Of a stretch of DNA of 64,000 nucleotides, positions 45,977 to 59,178 are shown in pieces (position 1 is the first letter of the stretch; each line of letters begins with the position of its first letter). The stretch covers positions 69,378,857-69,442,856 of the forward strand of contig JBANSL010000017.1 of the NCBI GenBank assembly GCA_037127255.1, written 5' to 3'. Position numbers and translations under genes: made by a program. The stretch is from Persicaria tinctoria. Its lineage: Eukaryota; Streptophyta; Magnoliopsida; Caryophyllales; Polygonaceae. The notes beneath the pieces were generated by a model that saw nothing but the letters and a program-made list of their open reading frames with translations, was not told where the DNA came from and searched no databases.

Positions 45977-46724
45977 TCTATTCTATATATAATATAAATT
46001 TGGGTGAAAGCCTATTAATTGCACCTATTAAATACATACAAATCAATCTAATATATATTTATTATTAGGTTAAGAAATTAAAAAGTTGTTGTGGCTTATT
46101 GGTTATAGGAATGGTTTCCTTCCATGAGGTCACGAGATCAAATCTCTACAATTGCAACATTTTTCAAGTGTATAGTATATTATTTTTTATTTGTTTTAAA
46201 CCTAAACACATGCAATATTTCTAAAGCAATTATCGTTTTTTTTTTTGCTTATATAGTTGAATTGCATGTAGAAGTGAGTAAGAAGATAAATAGAGCCATG
46301 TTAATATATTTATCACATTTCAAAGATATATAAAAATATTAAAACTTTTAGAGATAAAAATTATTAGTAATAAAATTACAATGATAATATATTAATTAAA
46401 AACATATATTTAAAATAAGTCCTCTATAACTACAACATTTTTCAAGTTTATAGTATATATTTTTCTTTATTTGTTTTAAACCTAAACACATGTATTTCTA
46501 AAGCAAATATCATTTTTTTAAATTAGTTATATAGTTGAATCGCATATAGAAGTGAGTAAGAAGATAAATAGAATCAAACTAATATTTGTTGAATTTCAAA
46601 GATAACTAAACATATTAAAACTTTTAGAGATAAAAATTATTAGTAATAAAATTACAATAATAATATATTAATTAAAAATATATATTAAAATAAGTCCCGT
46701 GCGTAGCACGGGCATGCTCACTAG
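45977..46724 (+). mobile_element. Non-autonomous Helitron inside the Tourist MITE
   Basis: Starts TCTATTCTATATATAATATAAA after A. It ends with the hairpin CCCGTGC-GTA-GCACGGG (46696-46712), then CTAG (46721-46724) followed by T. These are standard Helitron ends and insertion site. The body has a tRNA-like stretch (TGGCTTATTGGTTA ... GATCAAATC, 46090-46146) and a 278-bp tandem duplication. No Rep/helicase. Confidence 0.88.
46155..46695. repeat. 278-bp tandem duplication in the Helitron
   Basis: Copy A starts CAACATTTTTCAAGTG at 46155, copy B at 46433. They share GAAGTGAGTAAGAAGATAAA and AAAATTATTAGTAATAAAAT. The last bases of copy A (AAATAAGTCCTCT) match the start of the terminal hairpin region in copy B. 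Confidence 0.85.
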
Positions 46725-46934
46725 TGAATTGAACGTTTGGGTGGATAATTGGAAGGAATGGGAGGGATTTTAAACTTTAGTAACTGCCCTATTCCATGGG
46801 ATTTCACAACCCAGCAAATTAGTGGAATTTGATGGGAAAGTGAAATTCTTTCCCTTCTCTTCCCTTCCCTTCTCTTTCTCAAATTTCCAATCCCTCCCCT
46901 TCCCTAAAATACCCACCTGCCAAACAGACCATTA

Positions 46935-47984
46935 GGGTTTTTGAAAGTCGATTGATAAGGGATTTGAAGGACCGGGGCTTGAAAAGTTTAAGGAAGGGTG
47001 GAGAAAGTCCGATTTTGAGCAATTGAGAGAGACAGGCAGCGCCACAAGAGCTCGTCTAAGCCCTCAAACGAATCACTGGACAGCTTGCGTTTCTTCACTA
47101 AGGTACGCTCATCCCTTGCCTCTTGTTTACTCACTGAAATGCTCTAAACCATCAGACTGTTCTGCATTTTGGCTTGTCTGTGTTAGGATGAACTTGATCA
47201 CTGCATATATTTTTTCCTGAAAATTTTCAGTACCACATTTGCTGCTTGTTTTAAAGTTTAAACAAAACACTTATGCTCAAATCCTGAATTTCCCTTTGAG
47301 CATAATTTCCATTAGGTGATCTCAGAGATTCAGTTTAGTATTCACTGGCTGTCTAAAATAATGTTTATGAGTTTTTGCCATCCGAATTCCTTATAATCTG
47401 AGTTAACTTTGCTGCAATGCTTGGGCTGTGTGTTTTGCTTAGGATTTGAGTTGGTGCTTTGTGTTTCGGAATTTTATTTTAACAAATTCCAGCAGCATTT
47501 AGCCTTGATTTAAGGCGATTTATCGGTCCTGAAACCAGGCCCAAGAGATTCCCGCAGGCCTCTCAAGGGTGGGGCTTCGGGACTTCACACGTGATGACAT
47601 AGAATGGCTACCTCTGCTTGAACCCTTCTCTGTGTAATTGTGTCTTTGCGCTTTTGTAGCGTTTTATAGGGTGGATTTGGGGAAGTTACTTATGTAAACT
47701 ACCCTCCTCCACGTTCTCCCCTTCTGCAAGGAAGCAGTTGCAGCCAGAAATAGGAGCAGTTGAGGTTGAAACTCAACCCCCATAATTGACAGTTTTACCA
47801 TCTTGAATCGGTGAGTTATCCCATTTGTAACTGTTCAACATCCAAATATTTAATTGGATTTTAATTCCATTTTTTTTACTCCATGGAATTATAAATTTGG
47901 GCTTTGGATTTCAACAGTTTCAGATTTGTATCTGTGAAGCCCATCTCCAATATTGAGCTTCATGTACTCCTATATATCAGAATT
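46935..47984 (+). other. Single-copy-looking, possibly transcribed DNA
   Basis: Less AT-rich than its surroundings, with candidate splice donors at 47104 and 47812 and a branch- and acceptor-like T-rich lead. No frame with recognisable features. It may contain noncoding exons of a host gene whose remainder was displaced by the hAT/CACTA insertions to the right. Confidence 0.25.
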
Positions 47985-47989
47985 TTTTT

Positions 47990-48262
47990 TTTAAGAATTA
48001 GCCAAAAAAATCCCAAAGAATTTCGGACAATAGCCAATATTTGAAAATATTTTGGAAAATAGCTAAAGTAGGGTAAAGTTGCTGTTTCAAACAACGACTT
48101 TACCCCAAATTTTTAAAAAAAATTATAAAATATTAAAGTCGTTGTTTATAACAGTGACTTTGTATTTTTTTTAAAAAAAATTATTAATTAAAGGTTAAAA
48201 TATGTGAAAAAAGGATAAAATATATATATGGGAGGACTCTCCCTTTTTTTTTTTTTTTAAAG
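47990..48262. mobile_element. Hairpin-rich MITE, copy 1
   Basis: GAATTAGCCAAAAAAATCCC, then GACAATAGCCAATATTTGAA, then GTAAAGTTGCTGTT facing AACAACGACTTTAC, and ending GGACTCTCCC. The same order occurs inverted at 57103-57375. Ends and target duplication are not clear. Confidence 0.65.
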
Positions 48263-48508
48263 TCACTTTGTAGTTGTCCGGTCAAACAATCCCATCCCCA
48301 CACTTTATCTTCCTCGTAAAATACTTGTCTTACCCTCTGGTAAGCTTATCCAAGGGTATTCCCATGTCCAAAGAAAAAATGGAATAAAAAGAAATGTTTT
48401 AATAGGGGATAAATAGGTTTGTTTTTTTGTGAGGTTCCATGCACCCCTATGTCATAATTACTACCCCTAATTACTACAAGTCTACAACTACCATTATTTC
48501 TCCTACTT
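48263..48508. other. Noncoding stretch
   Basis: No supported gene; AT-rich flank before the GGGCC-rich hAT element. Confidence 0.4.
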
Positions 48509-48931
48509 AGACCTGAGCATGGACCGGGCCGGGCGGGCTTGGGCCGGGCATGATCCAAATTTTGAGCCCATTACACCAGGCCGGGCTTGGGCCAGACCCG
48601 GTTTTTGGGCCTAATGCCTTGCCCAAGCCTGCCCTCATTGCCGGGCCGGGCCGCCCAGCGGGCCAAACGAGCCTACATCTCAAATTCATTTTTTATCCGA
48701 AATCGAATTAATTTTTTTTAAAAAAAGAGGCAAATCACAAATTATACCAATATTTTCAAATTTGAGGCAAACATGGACACAATATTAGCTTACTAACAAA
48801 TGCAATACAAAGTTATATCTATTTATATATATCTATATACACACGAAGAATATATAATGTAATACAAAGTTATATATACTGTATAGAAAGTTATACATAC
48901 AAATATACAAAATATTGTAAGCATTGTAAAC

Positions 48932-49043
<112 letters not shown>

Positions 49044-49091
49044 TGTATAGAAAGTTATACATGTACACTTTACATATACAACACTGTAAAT

Positions 49092-52000
49092 CACTACAGG
49101 AAAACAGTGTTAATTGCGACGTTTTTCTGACCAATTTCGACGCTTTAAAGCGTCGCAAATTCCAATCTCGACGCTTTTAAAAAGCGTCGAAAATTCTTGC
49201 GTCACGAATGGCAGGTGCTATTTTCGACGCAAAATTCTGTCGCTACCAATCTCGACGACCTAGGGCGTCGGAAATGGCATCCCATTTTCGACACCATAAA
49301 GCGTCGAAAATGACATGCCAATTTCGACACCATAAAGCGTCGAAATTGGCCTGTTATTTTTCAAAAAAAAAAATTAATCGTATTTTTCTCCATTTATCCT
49401 CTTTCATTACACATTAATTAATAAAATCCTTTAATTAACAAAAAGACACTCCCAAAAACACAATAACCTCAATGCAAAATTGAGATGAATGTTTTACATC
49501 CATGATCCATCCAATCAAAGCCATGCCTAAATTATCTCCAGAAACGAACTCAAATTCAAACGCCTAACAACTACGATCTTCAGCAAACTCGACATAAAAT
49601 AGTATAACGCAACGAAAACTGGAAGGATTAGGACATACATAAAACTGGAACGCAACAAAAAAGGGTGGCATGAGTATTTGACCAATGAATTTCACAAGGG
49701 CAATTCAAGATCATCCAATGTAGTGCAATGAATGCTTAACACACACCTGTATTCCTTGAAGATATCCGCCGGTGATGTAAGAAGGAATTCCAACTAACGA
49801 GTGGCGGATTTTGATTCCTATCATCTCGTACACTTATGTTAGTGGTCGACAGCTTTTCTACCATCAACTTCTAGGACTGGTATCCCACTGATTCCTTTTA
49901 ACACTGAGGTTAAATGCATGACTGGTTCGTTCTCAGAGACCTGAGAGAGAGAAATGTAAAGGTAATAAAAAAGTACACACATTTAATCCCAACGGGAGGT
50001 GAAGAGAACATAAATATCAAATAAACCTAACAACTAATCATCTCTACAGTCCTTAAGGTAATCTGAAGGAGTCATTCTAATGACCAAACAACCTAGTAAT
50101 CGAGGCGTTAAAGTAGATGCCAATCATAGAAGATTCTCAGCGGGAACGCCTTGTTCATACAGAATGAAATAAAACGAAATAGGTGAAGATTGCCAAAGAG
50201 GAACTATAGTTTCATTACATACCTACCAATATATGCAAAACAGCAACAGATAAGTTCATTATTGAGCTAAGATCTACCTTATGAATAAAAAAAGTAGTAA
50301 AAAAGACATAACATGAGAAGTTGGCTCTTATAGGGGATTTATAGTCGTAAAACATGTTTCAGTTCATACTAAAGAAGCCAATGTGACATCGAAAGTCAAA
50401 CATGACAGACATATCAAATTTCATAAAAGCAACACAAGATTGGCCAAGATTGAACTTGTTCATTTAAAAACATGTGCAAAGGTGATGATATGAACCCTGA
50501 ACTCTCATATTCACGCAAAATCTTCTCAAATCACTTTCTCTTCCCCAGCCATCTATGTCAGGTCATCACCCAACACCAAATTCAGGGATAGTGTGCTCTC
50601 AATCTATTCCCAAGCTTATGAATTGGTCACATCAGAATCAAGGTAACTTGAGATAAATAAAGATAAGATGTAGTACGACAAGTTTAAAAAATCATAAATA
50701 GGAGGTTTAATATATGTGCGTGAAACTAAAAAGTTCAAAAGGAACAAAAAGCTAACAAAACGAGGGTAAAGATTATGTGGGGAAAAAAAGCAATTTCAAA
50801 AGGAACAAAAAGCTAACAAAACGATTGTAACAGATTATCCATGGGTAAAAAAAAGTAATTTCAAGTGCCTTGTGAAAAACTTGTCAAAATTTTATCCGCA
50901 CATTCTTCATTGCTGCGATTGTAACAGATTCTGTACGCCTCCATTCCCTCAAACAGGCCCTATTTGATGATAGCAAGTTCATACATATTCTTTATGTGTT
51001 TCAGTTGGGTAGAGAAGCTGCAATAAAAAATGAAACAACATGAAGAAGTAGCTGACCTATCCATAGTTTAAGACACATGCAACAGGACTGAGCGCAATGT
51101 TCTCATAGCGACAGAGTTGGCCCTTGGTGAAGTTCACATCTGTTGAGCATTTCATGGTGTACATGAAGTCTGTCGGTACAAGGCCTTACCCAAGGCTATC
51201 CTAGTCCATATCCGCACATTCTTCATTGCTGCGAGACCCGCAACAACACAAGCAAAGAGACGCTCTTATGAAGGAAGAATCGGGTAAAAAAGGAACTATT
51301 GAGTAACAAAAGCAAGAAAAGCAGCTGGTTCCAAGCATTGACAGTGAGATTGCCTGTAAACAGAAGATGCAGTTGCGTGGTGGAGAGCTGGAGTTGATTG
51401 GGATGTGAAGAAACAGTGATCTACAACCTGAATTCACCAATCAACAGGCCGGTTATATCATAGACTGGTAGAATGAAAATTTACCAACACTTCCTGCAGA
51501 TGCTTACTTCTCAATGTCATGTTCCGGTTTTTTTTTTTTTATAAAAAAAGAAACCCAGAGTACCATGAATCATCTTAAACAATAATGCAAAATTACACCT
51601 AATAGTTTTGAGGAATCTTTCAAATGTCCCTTTTGACAAGGGTGCAGACTCCAGCCTCTTGGACAGTATCATTCCAGGAAAAAGAGGACAAATAAATTGC
51701 GATGAAGATTTATTTACAAAAATGTTCAGTAAAAATGTTCAGAAAAATTCCATTTTCAGCCGACCCTTCATGATTTGCATTTTTATGATTAGCACTTACC
51801 ACTATACTACTGTAGCACCAGATAATTCCATTTTCAGCCCAAAGAAGTCAAACACTGGGAAGAAAAAAATATAGTTAAAAAAATGCAGTGGCAGACAAAA
51901 AATGCATTAAACTCTTCAAATTGAGAAGATTTGACGAATCGGGGGACCAAAATCTGCAGGCCTAATTTTGAGACATTATGTGTGATCTCCACCATGTGCT

Positions 52001-54975
52001 CGGTAACACTAAAAGAGACAACTTCTATCCAATATTCTAAGACAGTGAAAACTTAAATCTTTCTTAGAGTCAAGGATCAAAGATACGAAGTCAACCAAAA
52101 ATATGCATCATGCTATAAGAATAAAAAAAACGAAATAGAAAATAAAGACAGAAAATAAACTAAATAGACTTTTGAGAGGCTTGTCTCTCTTTGCTTACCA
52201 AAAAAAAGGACAGAATACTGGAGCCTGGAGGCCATGTAGTTGCTAGGATCTGAATTTTTATGTGGTACACGAAAAGTATAGGTAATGCTGCAAGGATCAT
52301 GTATTTTATCAGCTCTTCTTAATATTGATAAAAATTTCACCTTAAGTACCCCTAATAAATGTTCTTAATCCATAACAATCAGTACAAATACAAAACAATG
52401 TAGAACAGCATGTTTATTTCTATAAGAATTCAAAGATAAGGAAACATAAAAGTTAAAAACACACACTCATAGTAAGCGCATCACTCAAAAATAGCTTATG
52501 CATCTATAATACCATAGGATGAACAAGAAATAGAATAACCTTCAAAATACAAACAATCCAAGAAGTGAAAATGCTACAGAGTAGAGGATAAAACACACGA
52601 AGTTAATCACAAATATTTTAGTATAATGAAGAAATAAAACTAACCAGAAAATAAAGACAGAGATAAACGTAGGCACTACAGTTGCTTCCTCGTCCATCAA
52701 AACCCTTGCAAATTACCACTCAGATTTGAAATTTCAAGGAAACTAGGAGTGTCTTAACATTGAATCAGCAAAATCACAAGAATGCATTAATTACTTTGAT
52801 TATTAAGCTTATTTTAGAATGATAAAATGGGAAAAACAGTGGTATTTGGGGGACATAGTACAAGCAAAAAATCTGGTAACTTATCCCGACCCCTTGATGA
52901 GCATTTGATAAGAAATAAGAAATTTGCAGCTTTGAATCATATGGAGTAGTACTTAGAATGACAAAACAGGGCCTAATTTCCAAATTGAACATCAAGATGG
53001 CAAATAACTTCAAACTGTTTGTTAACAGCAGCAAACATGATAGGTAATTAATTAAGCTTTGACATTTGCTACTATTTATTTTATTCTAAACACTAGATGT
53101 AACAACAACCTAAAATGCATGACATCAATGCATTCATTTGAGTGAAAAGTATGATATGCCACTTTTCTAATTTCCAGCACACTAAACAGATATGTTGAAC
53201 AACACACTAAACAGCAAAATCACCAGAGACCTTACAAAAATCCAACGGCTAGTCCATCCATAATGACAAAGTACAAAGAACTGTGAAACTCAATTCATAG
53301 CATTGAATACCCCAAAGATTTTCCGATTTATGAGAAACCAAACAACACAACACTTGAATTGTTTTCTGAAAGCACTAATGAAAGATCTCATAAATCAACT
53401 TAAGAGGTGATTAATGCCAGCTGACCAAATTAGTAGACTAACAATCTAGTCAACTATCTTTTCTAAACTACCTTCACCAAGTATAGGTCAATCATAGTAA
53501 ATGTGTGTGTATAGATTCATTAATTTTTTTTAGAGCCGTTTCATGTTGATCTTGTCAATCATAGTGCTGCAGTTAGAAATATTGTTAGCAAAGACAGAAA
53601 AAGTATTCCCTAAAGAAAATAAGTACAAACCGATTAGCATAAAGGGATAACATAAGCTAAGAAAAACAATGTCCAGAGATGAGTGGAAGGAGGCTTTTTT
53701 TTTTCACACTACAACCAATCAAAAACATGAACAAAAAATTCCTCAAACAGTGTATCAGATTTAGAACTTGTTAAATGACACATCAGTTACTTGCATTATA
53801 CGTACAAAGAGGCATAAGATTCATCAGTTAAAATTAAATGAATGGGAGAGTTCACTTACTTTGGTGCAAGTTTTCCAAGGGTAACCACAAAACAGTCAGT
53901 GTCTTCAACTCTTCATCCTCAACTTGATATAGTACTTGTACCTAGTATGAAGGAGTCCTTTGTCAGAAAGCACATCAAGATCCTTTTTGTAAAGCTCTCT
54001 CCCGTTCACATAACTAGGCCAAGAAAAACAAAGGACCAAAAAATCCTCAAACAATGTATCAGACTTAGAACTTGTTAAATTCCTCAATATTTTGAATCAC
54101 AATGTGTACGAAATCCCTAAATTTATCACTTGATTCCAACTGATGGTGATTATTTGAACTCCCGAACTCCAATGAACTTCTGGTAGCAACCTGATTCAGG
54201 AAAACAAAAACTCCTTCAGTGATTAAAATCATCTAAAGGGACTCCAGAAGTGATTTGAACTCAAAAAATCCAAAGACGGAAGAAGAAGAGAAACCTAAGT
54301 CAAACTACGACTGAAAAAATGAACCTCTTCTCTTCAATTCGACTCCAATCTCTTGATTTGTAACAGGCAACATCAGTTGAATTCATTGTACCAAAATCAA
54401 CTAAAAAAGAAAGGCAAAATGGAGCCAAAAAGAGACGGAAACAGAAAATTAGTTACCTCTGAAAAGTCGGAAAGTTAAGGCTCTTCAAATTGATATCGAA
54501 AGTGAAAAGCAAGGCGTAGGCGAGAGGTGAACTAGAATTCCTAGGCAATGGAAGACTCAAATCGTTCAACTGAAGTTCCTTAGCAATGAAAAACTCAAAT
54601 CGGCGAACGAAAAAACCTGCGAGCTGTAATACTACTTCCCAATCAGTGAACTCGAAAGCCAAGACAATAGATTGAAGACTCTGAATCAACCTCGAAATGG
54701 CCGGAAACCCTTGCATAGTGGATGATGAATCGGCGTCGAGGCGATGGCGAGGCCGAAGAGGTGCAAGTGGAATCAGCGTCTAGGGTTAGGCGTAGAGAGG
54801 TGGTGTTGAAATCTTGAGTTTCCTTATTTTAATTAAAATTTTGACAATTCCCGACGCACAAAGGCGTCGAGATAGTTCTCATTAAATTTCGACACCCTAA
54901 TCTGTCGAAAATTACCGACGCTAACTAATAGCGTCGAAACAGAACCGTCGAAATTCACACGCTTTTTTAGTAGTG
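49092..54975. mobile_element. Complete CACTA (En/Spm) element, 5.9 kb, no transposase
   Basis: Left end CACTACAGGAAAACAGTG, right end TTTTTTAGTAGTG (complement CACTACTAAAAAA). AAT flanks both sides (49089-49091 and 54976-54978). Both subterminal regions carry TTTCGACGC / GCGTCGAAA palindromic words (49120-49350 and 54850-54960). The interior is AT-rich and intron-like with no TNPD-type transposase. Direct repeats occur at 50734-50763/50795-50824 (30 bp) and 50893-50918/51209-51234 (26 bp). It is non-autonomous, or its genes have decayed beyond recognition. Confidence 0.9.
54460..54716 (-). CDS. Possible first exon inside the CACTA element
   Basis: A minus-strand frame from MQGFPAISRLIQSLQSIV to LNFPTFQR ends at CAGAG|GTAACTAA, a good plant splice donor. 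It lies just inside the right subterminal repeats, where CACTA genes start. The peptide is leucine- and phenylalanine-rich and not recognised. It may be an element gene or a captured host exon; downstream exons were not identified. Confidence 0.35.
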
Positions 54976-55329
54976 AATATATATATTGTAAATTTAAATG
55001 TGTTTTTATTATGTTATATACACACACTGTAAGTATATATATATTGTAAATGTCCACCCCTAGAAATATAATTAGGTATATATTTTTATTATGCTATATA
55101 TATAATATTATATATAACTTATATAATTATATATATAATATTAATATATATAAAACCGGGCCGGGTCTGTCGGCCTGCTTGGGCTTTACCCTCTTCCCAA
55201 GCCCGGCCCTCTGGCCCAACCGGGCCGGGCTCGTCGGCCCGCTTGGGCCAACTACTCTGTCCAAGCCCGCATATTTTCCCGGGCGGGTTGGGCGGGCCGG
55301 GCAGGTTGGCCCATGTTTGCTCAGGTCTA

Positions 55330-56700
55330 GTAGTCCTACTAAATACGAAAATGGTGGTAGTTAAATTATTTATGTGTTACTTTACTCCATATAATTTATA
55401 CTTTGAAGTATATAAGTACTTTGTAGATAAATTATTTGGATCTCAAATTTTTTTTATACTTTGTTTACATTTTACAATTTATACTTTGTAATTAAATATT
55501 TTTATACTTTGTTTATACTATACAATTTAATTAGTTCGAACTCCTATTTTTTATACTTTGGATTGTAATTAGTTCGAGCTCTCATTAACCCGGATCGGAA
55601 ACATGCAAGCACGGATGCAATATGGAATATGCCATTAAAATCAAACAGGATATAGGAATCGATAATATAAAGTCAAAAAACACTTGCTTCACTAAATTAG
55701 CTTGCATATAGATGAAATGTGATTTTCACCCATTTTTTTTATATAATTGGTATGGAGAACATATTTTTCCTCACAATTTTTTTTTGTTTTTATGTTAATG
55801 AAATAAAATTTTAATTTGGTCGAAGCAGCTTGATTTTATTTTTATGTTTAATTGAAGATGTATCCATACTGTCGGGCTAGGCGTCAGGGTAACAAAAATA
55901 AAAAATTCGAGCAAATAAAATTATTTCGAGCTCTCGTTAAACAGAGTCGGGTTAACATATGATCAAGAATTTGGAGAAATAAAATTCGTTCAAGCTCTCG
56001 TTAACCAAAGTTGTGTTAACATGAAATTGAAATACCCTAAATTATTTTTTGGTATATTGTTTTAAGTAAATATGTTTTTTTAATAAAGTTCTTTTATTTT
56101 GAACTTAGAAAAGTTTTTCAAATTAAATATATACAAAGTCTTATAACTATTTTTGAGATAGTTCATCGTTATTTTTATGTGCACTTATAATAAATTAATT
56201 AGTTTTTTAAGTTTTATTATTTTAAGGCAGAGTTGGATTTTTTTTAGAAATTATTCACCAAAAAATAATTAATTAATAAAACATTATCACTTTCAAAATA
56301 TTTACACAATTATTTTGAAAGTTATAATGTTGCATAAATAAATTCTTATTATTTTACTCAAAGTAATAATGAAAATTATTATAAAACTTACAAATTTTTA
56401 GTCAAAATTTATGTTTACAGCATACAAATTTTATTTTCTCAGTCTTCTTTATCACATGCAAAAATAATGGTGCTAACAACCCTTTAATTTATTAATGAAC
56501 AGTGTTTAAACAAGCCCAACTTTTTTTGTATACATTTACATATGTGTGACATAGATATAAAAAATTTGAGAGCTCTAAATAATTTTCTCAACCTTATTTA
56601 TCAAACACACATAAAAAAAGTTAAAATTATAGGCTTTAGGATATAGAGTAGTCTAGGAAATAGGAGTAATAAAGAGTAATACAAAAAGCTGCAGGTAATT
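55330..56700. other. AT-rich noncoding stretch
   Basis: TATACTTTG words repeat at 55395-55560, and GAGCTCTCGTTAA words at 55575, 55930 and 55995. At 56027 TGAAATACCCTAAATTATTTT resembles the start of the LTR-like sequence at 59179. No gene is supported. Confidence 0.5.
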
Positions 56701-57100
56701 ATTACCCTACTCTCTCTATTTTCATTTCTTTTTTTTTTAAGTTCGACTTACTTTTGACCAGAAGGATTTTACAATTTTATCCCCGGATAAGCATAGCAGA
56801 GGGTAAGAGAATCACCGTCCATTTTCCTCTCTCTGCCCCCGGGCCCCACCACCGAAAAGCCCCCTCTCATTCTCCTCAAACACTCTCTAAAACTCCTGTC
56901 CCTCTCTCTCTCTCTCTCTCTCTCTCAACTAAAGTCCAGGGCCCACCATCCACTCTCTGGGATCATTCTGAGCGAAGCATAAAACAGAAAAAAAAGCACA
57001 TTTCAAGGGACCCAATCGGCATTTTTCTAATTTTGGATAAATAAACCCATTTTCTACTTGCATCCTCCACTCTTTATCCTCTCTCCTATACACTCCCTCC
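56700..57100 (+). other. Leader- or promoter-like CT-rich block
   Basis: C-rich and CT-rich sequence with a (CT)n tract at 56903-56926, typical of plant 5' untranslated leaders. A 96-codon frame (56754-57044) is low complexity and not called as a gene. The block ends where the hairpin MITE copy 2 begins. Confidence 0.3.
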
Positions 57101-57102
57101 CT

Positions 57103-57375
57103 AGGCAGATTTTTAAAATTAAAAAGGGAGAGTCGCTGTTACAATCGGCGACTCTCCCAAAAATATTTTTTTTTGGTTTTTAATTATTTTTTTTATTAAT
57201 TTGAATTTAAAAGTTTAAAAAATAAAAAAAATAAAAAGTCATTTTTTATAACGCGACTTTAATATTTTATTAATTTTTTTTAAACTTGGAGTAAAGTCGC
57301 TGTTTTGCCAAAATACGTTCAAATATTGGCTATTCTCCAAATATTTTTGACCTTTTTGGATAATTCGAAAAAAAA
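57103..57375. mobile_element. Hairpin-rich MITE, copy 2 (inverted)
   Basis: GGGAGAGTCGCTGTT faces AACGGCGACTCTCCC-like sequence (GGCGACTCTCCC). Later come GTAAAGTCGCTGTT, GGCTATTCTCC and GGATAATTCG, the complements of the copy 1 words at 47990-48262. Confidence 0.65.
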
Positions 57376-57510
57376 TTTTATATATCAATCAATTAAACTA
57401 TGCTTAGATCGATCAGTCACCCTCTCAATATATAATGAACGGATTATCACATTATTTATAAAATCATGAATCCATAAAAGTTCATGAAATTTTTCGTCCA
57501 ACACATAGAA

Positions 57511-58183
57511 ATAGGGATGACAGTGGGTCGGGTGGTGGGTGGATGGACCCCATTTCACCCGACCCACCATGGATGATCCATCACTCCACCCGATCCACCA
57601 CCCATATCCACTTTCACACATATCCATCGGATGAGCGGGTGAAATGGGTGAAATATGGCTGATATATGGGTGATTTTTGCTAAATAAACATCATTGAATT
57701 TCAACAAAATATGTAGAGAAAACAATGGCTAAAATAAAATCATCTTACACATTAAGTCTTAAATAAGTCATCTTAAGTTTAAACAACATTGTCTTAAACA
57801 TATGACCATAAATTTTAAACACAAACGATAGTTTAAATAGCATTGTCTTAAGGAAAATAAGTCATCCAACAACATCAAGACATGCGTGGTAGAGGACGAA
57901 GAGAGCAAGAGGTTTGCATAACAATTGTCGATTAGGAAGTTATCGTTTAGGAAATTAGAAAGTTTTAAATATTTTTTATATAAAATATATAAATAATACT
58001 TTTATAATGTAGATAAATGATGGGTCGGGTCGGGTGTGGGTGGAAAAAATCCCACCCCACCCGACCCACCACCCATATCCACTTCACCCATATCCACTTT
58101 CCACCCATTTTTTTTCGGATTTTCACCCACTTTCAGGTCGGGTGATTCGGGTTTGAGTCGAGTGCGGGTGAAATTGCCACCCT
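57511..58183. mobile_element. hAT MITE built of GGGTGG/CCACCC words
   Basis: Flanks ACATAGAA (57503-57510) and ACATAAAA (58184-58191). Ends ATAGGGATGACAGTGGG and GAAATTGCCACCCT (inverted). GGGTCGGGTGG and CACCCGACCCACC words fill both ends around an AT-rich middle. 673 bp, noncoding. Confidence 0.75.
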
Positions 58184-58191
58184 ACATAAAA

Positions 58192-58655
58192 AGGAACACA
58201 AATATAAAATAGGCACAAGATGATAAATATAAATATGAATAACTAAATAGAATCAAATCATCACAATCTAAACAACCATGTCTTCGAATCACATGCGAAA
58301 CTATGAGTTTAGCAACTCATAGGCCAAAAACCTATCTTCTCTCTAAAGGTGTTCATTGTCTCTCTAATGCCTTCCACCCGGCCGGAACAATAACCTAACA
58401 ACTAATAAAGAGCCGTGCAAACCCTAATAATATAATATATAGGAAATAGAATCTTCGGATCCAAATCGCAATCGCTGGAAACGGGGTCACGGTGGATGCC
58501 GCCTAAAGCACGGTGGGCGCCGCCATACTCAGTGATGGTTTTTCCTCTTTTCCTCTTTTGTCTTCAATGTTGTGCTTCCTTACTCCTCTCTAGCCTTTTC
58601 CTCTGCCTTCCTATGCTCCAAAACATGTCTCTTAAGCTCTTCCAAGATTCCTTCA
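58192..58655. other. Noncoding stretch
   Basis: No supported gene. A 78-codon plus frame at 58496-58732 reads through the P450 fragment in the wrong sense. On the minus strand QERFSDIEGILEELKRH is open just before the P450 fragment, but the family is not recognised. Confidence 0.35.
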
Positions 58656-58707
58656 ATGTCGGAAAATCTCTCTTGATTTCGGCCCCTAGGGAAGTTCGAG
58701 AACCGTG
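58655..58707 (-). pseudogene. Short fragment of a CYP96-like P450
   Basis: CCCCTAGGGAAGTTCGAGAACCGTG matches 29364-29388 of P450 exon 1 exactly, and 20-25 more bases on its left align with substitutions. On the minus strand it reads RFSNFPRG, the same codons as the gene. The match stops abruptly at the LTR boundary (58707/58708). It is a relic of a second CYP96 copy or a captured fragment. Confidence 0.65.
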
Positions 58708-58965
58708 TGTTAGTTTAATAATTCAAAATTAAGTTAATTAGGAATTAGGAATTAATTTGGTTAGTGAAAGTGTGTGGCCGGTTAGGAAAATCTAGTGGTC
58801 GGATCCTTAGGATTTCTAGGGTTTATTTAGTTATCTAATTAGTGGGTTAATGGGTCAAAACCGTAAGTAGTGAACGGTTAGGTTTTTAGGGTTATAAATT
58901 GTAATTTGATTTATCATATCAATTGAATTGAGGAGTTGAATTGAAAACGCTCCTCTCTTTCAACA
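58708..58965 (+). repeat. Short LTR (258 bp) of a truncated retrotransposon
   Basis: TGTTAGTTTAATAATTC start, TTTCAACA end, a TATA-like GTTATAAATTG near 58889, and a primer-binding site directly after. Size and ends fit a Copia or TRIM LTR. No right LTR or coding region is seen. Confidence 0.65.
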
Positions 58966-58977
58966 TGGTATCCGAGC
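58966..58977 (+). other. Primer-binding site (tRNA-Met, one mismatch)
   Basis: TGGTATCCGAGC starts directly after the LTR end; it differs from TGGTATCAGAGC at one position. Confidence 0.65.
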
Positions 58978-59178
58978 TAGGTGACGGAGGATTTTCAGTC
59001 GCCTTAAATCCTATCAAATAAATCCGACTAACATAACTAATGTAGTTTGGCAAGTACGGGTCGATCCCACAGAGAGTCAACGATTTGTATGCAAGTCAAG
59101 TGTGTCAACAAGAACAAGAAACAAAGAGGGGGGATTTCGATGGTTTAAACTAACAAAGAATGCAAAAGTAAGAAAAAT

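Larger units (their letters stand above)
45919..46931. mobile_element. Tourist-like MITE split by a Helitron
   Basis: Left end CCCTCCGTTTGGATG, right end TGCCAAACAGACCA, flanked by TTA on both sides (45916-45918 and 46932-46934). Inside both ends are further matching words (GGAATTTGATGGGA and GTGGAATTTGATGGG). Without the 748-bp Helitron the MITE is 265 bp. Noncoding. Confidence 0.75.
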
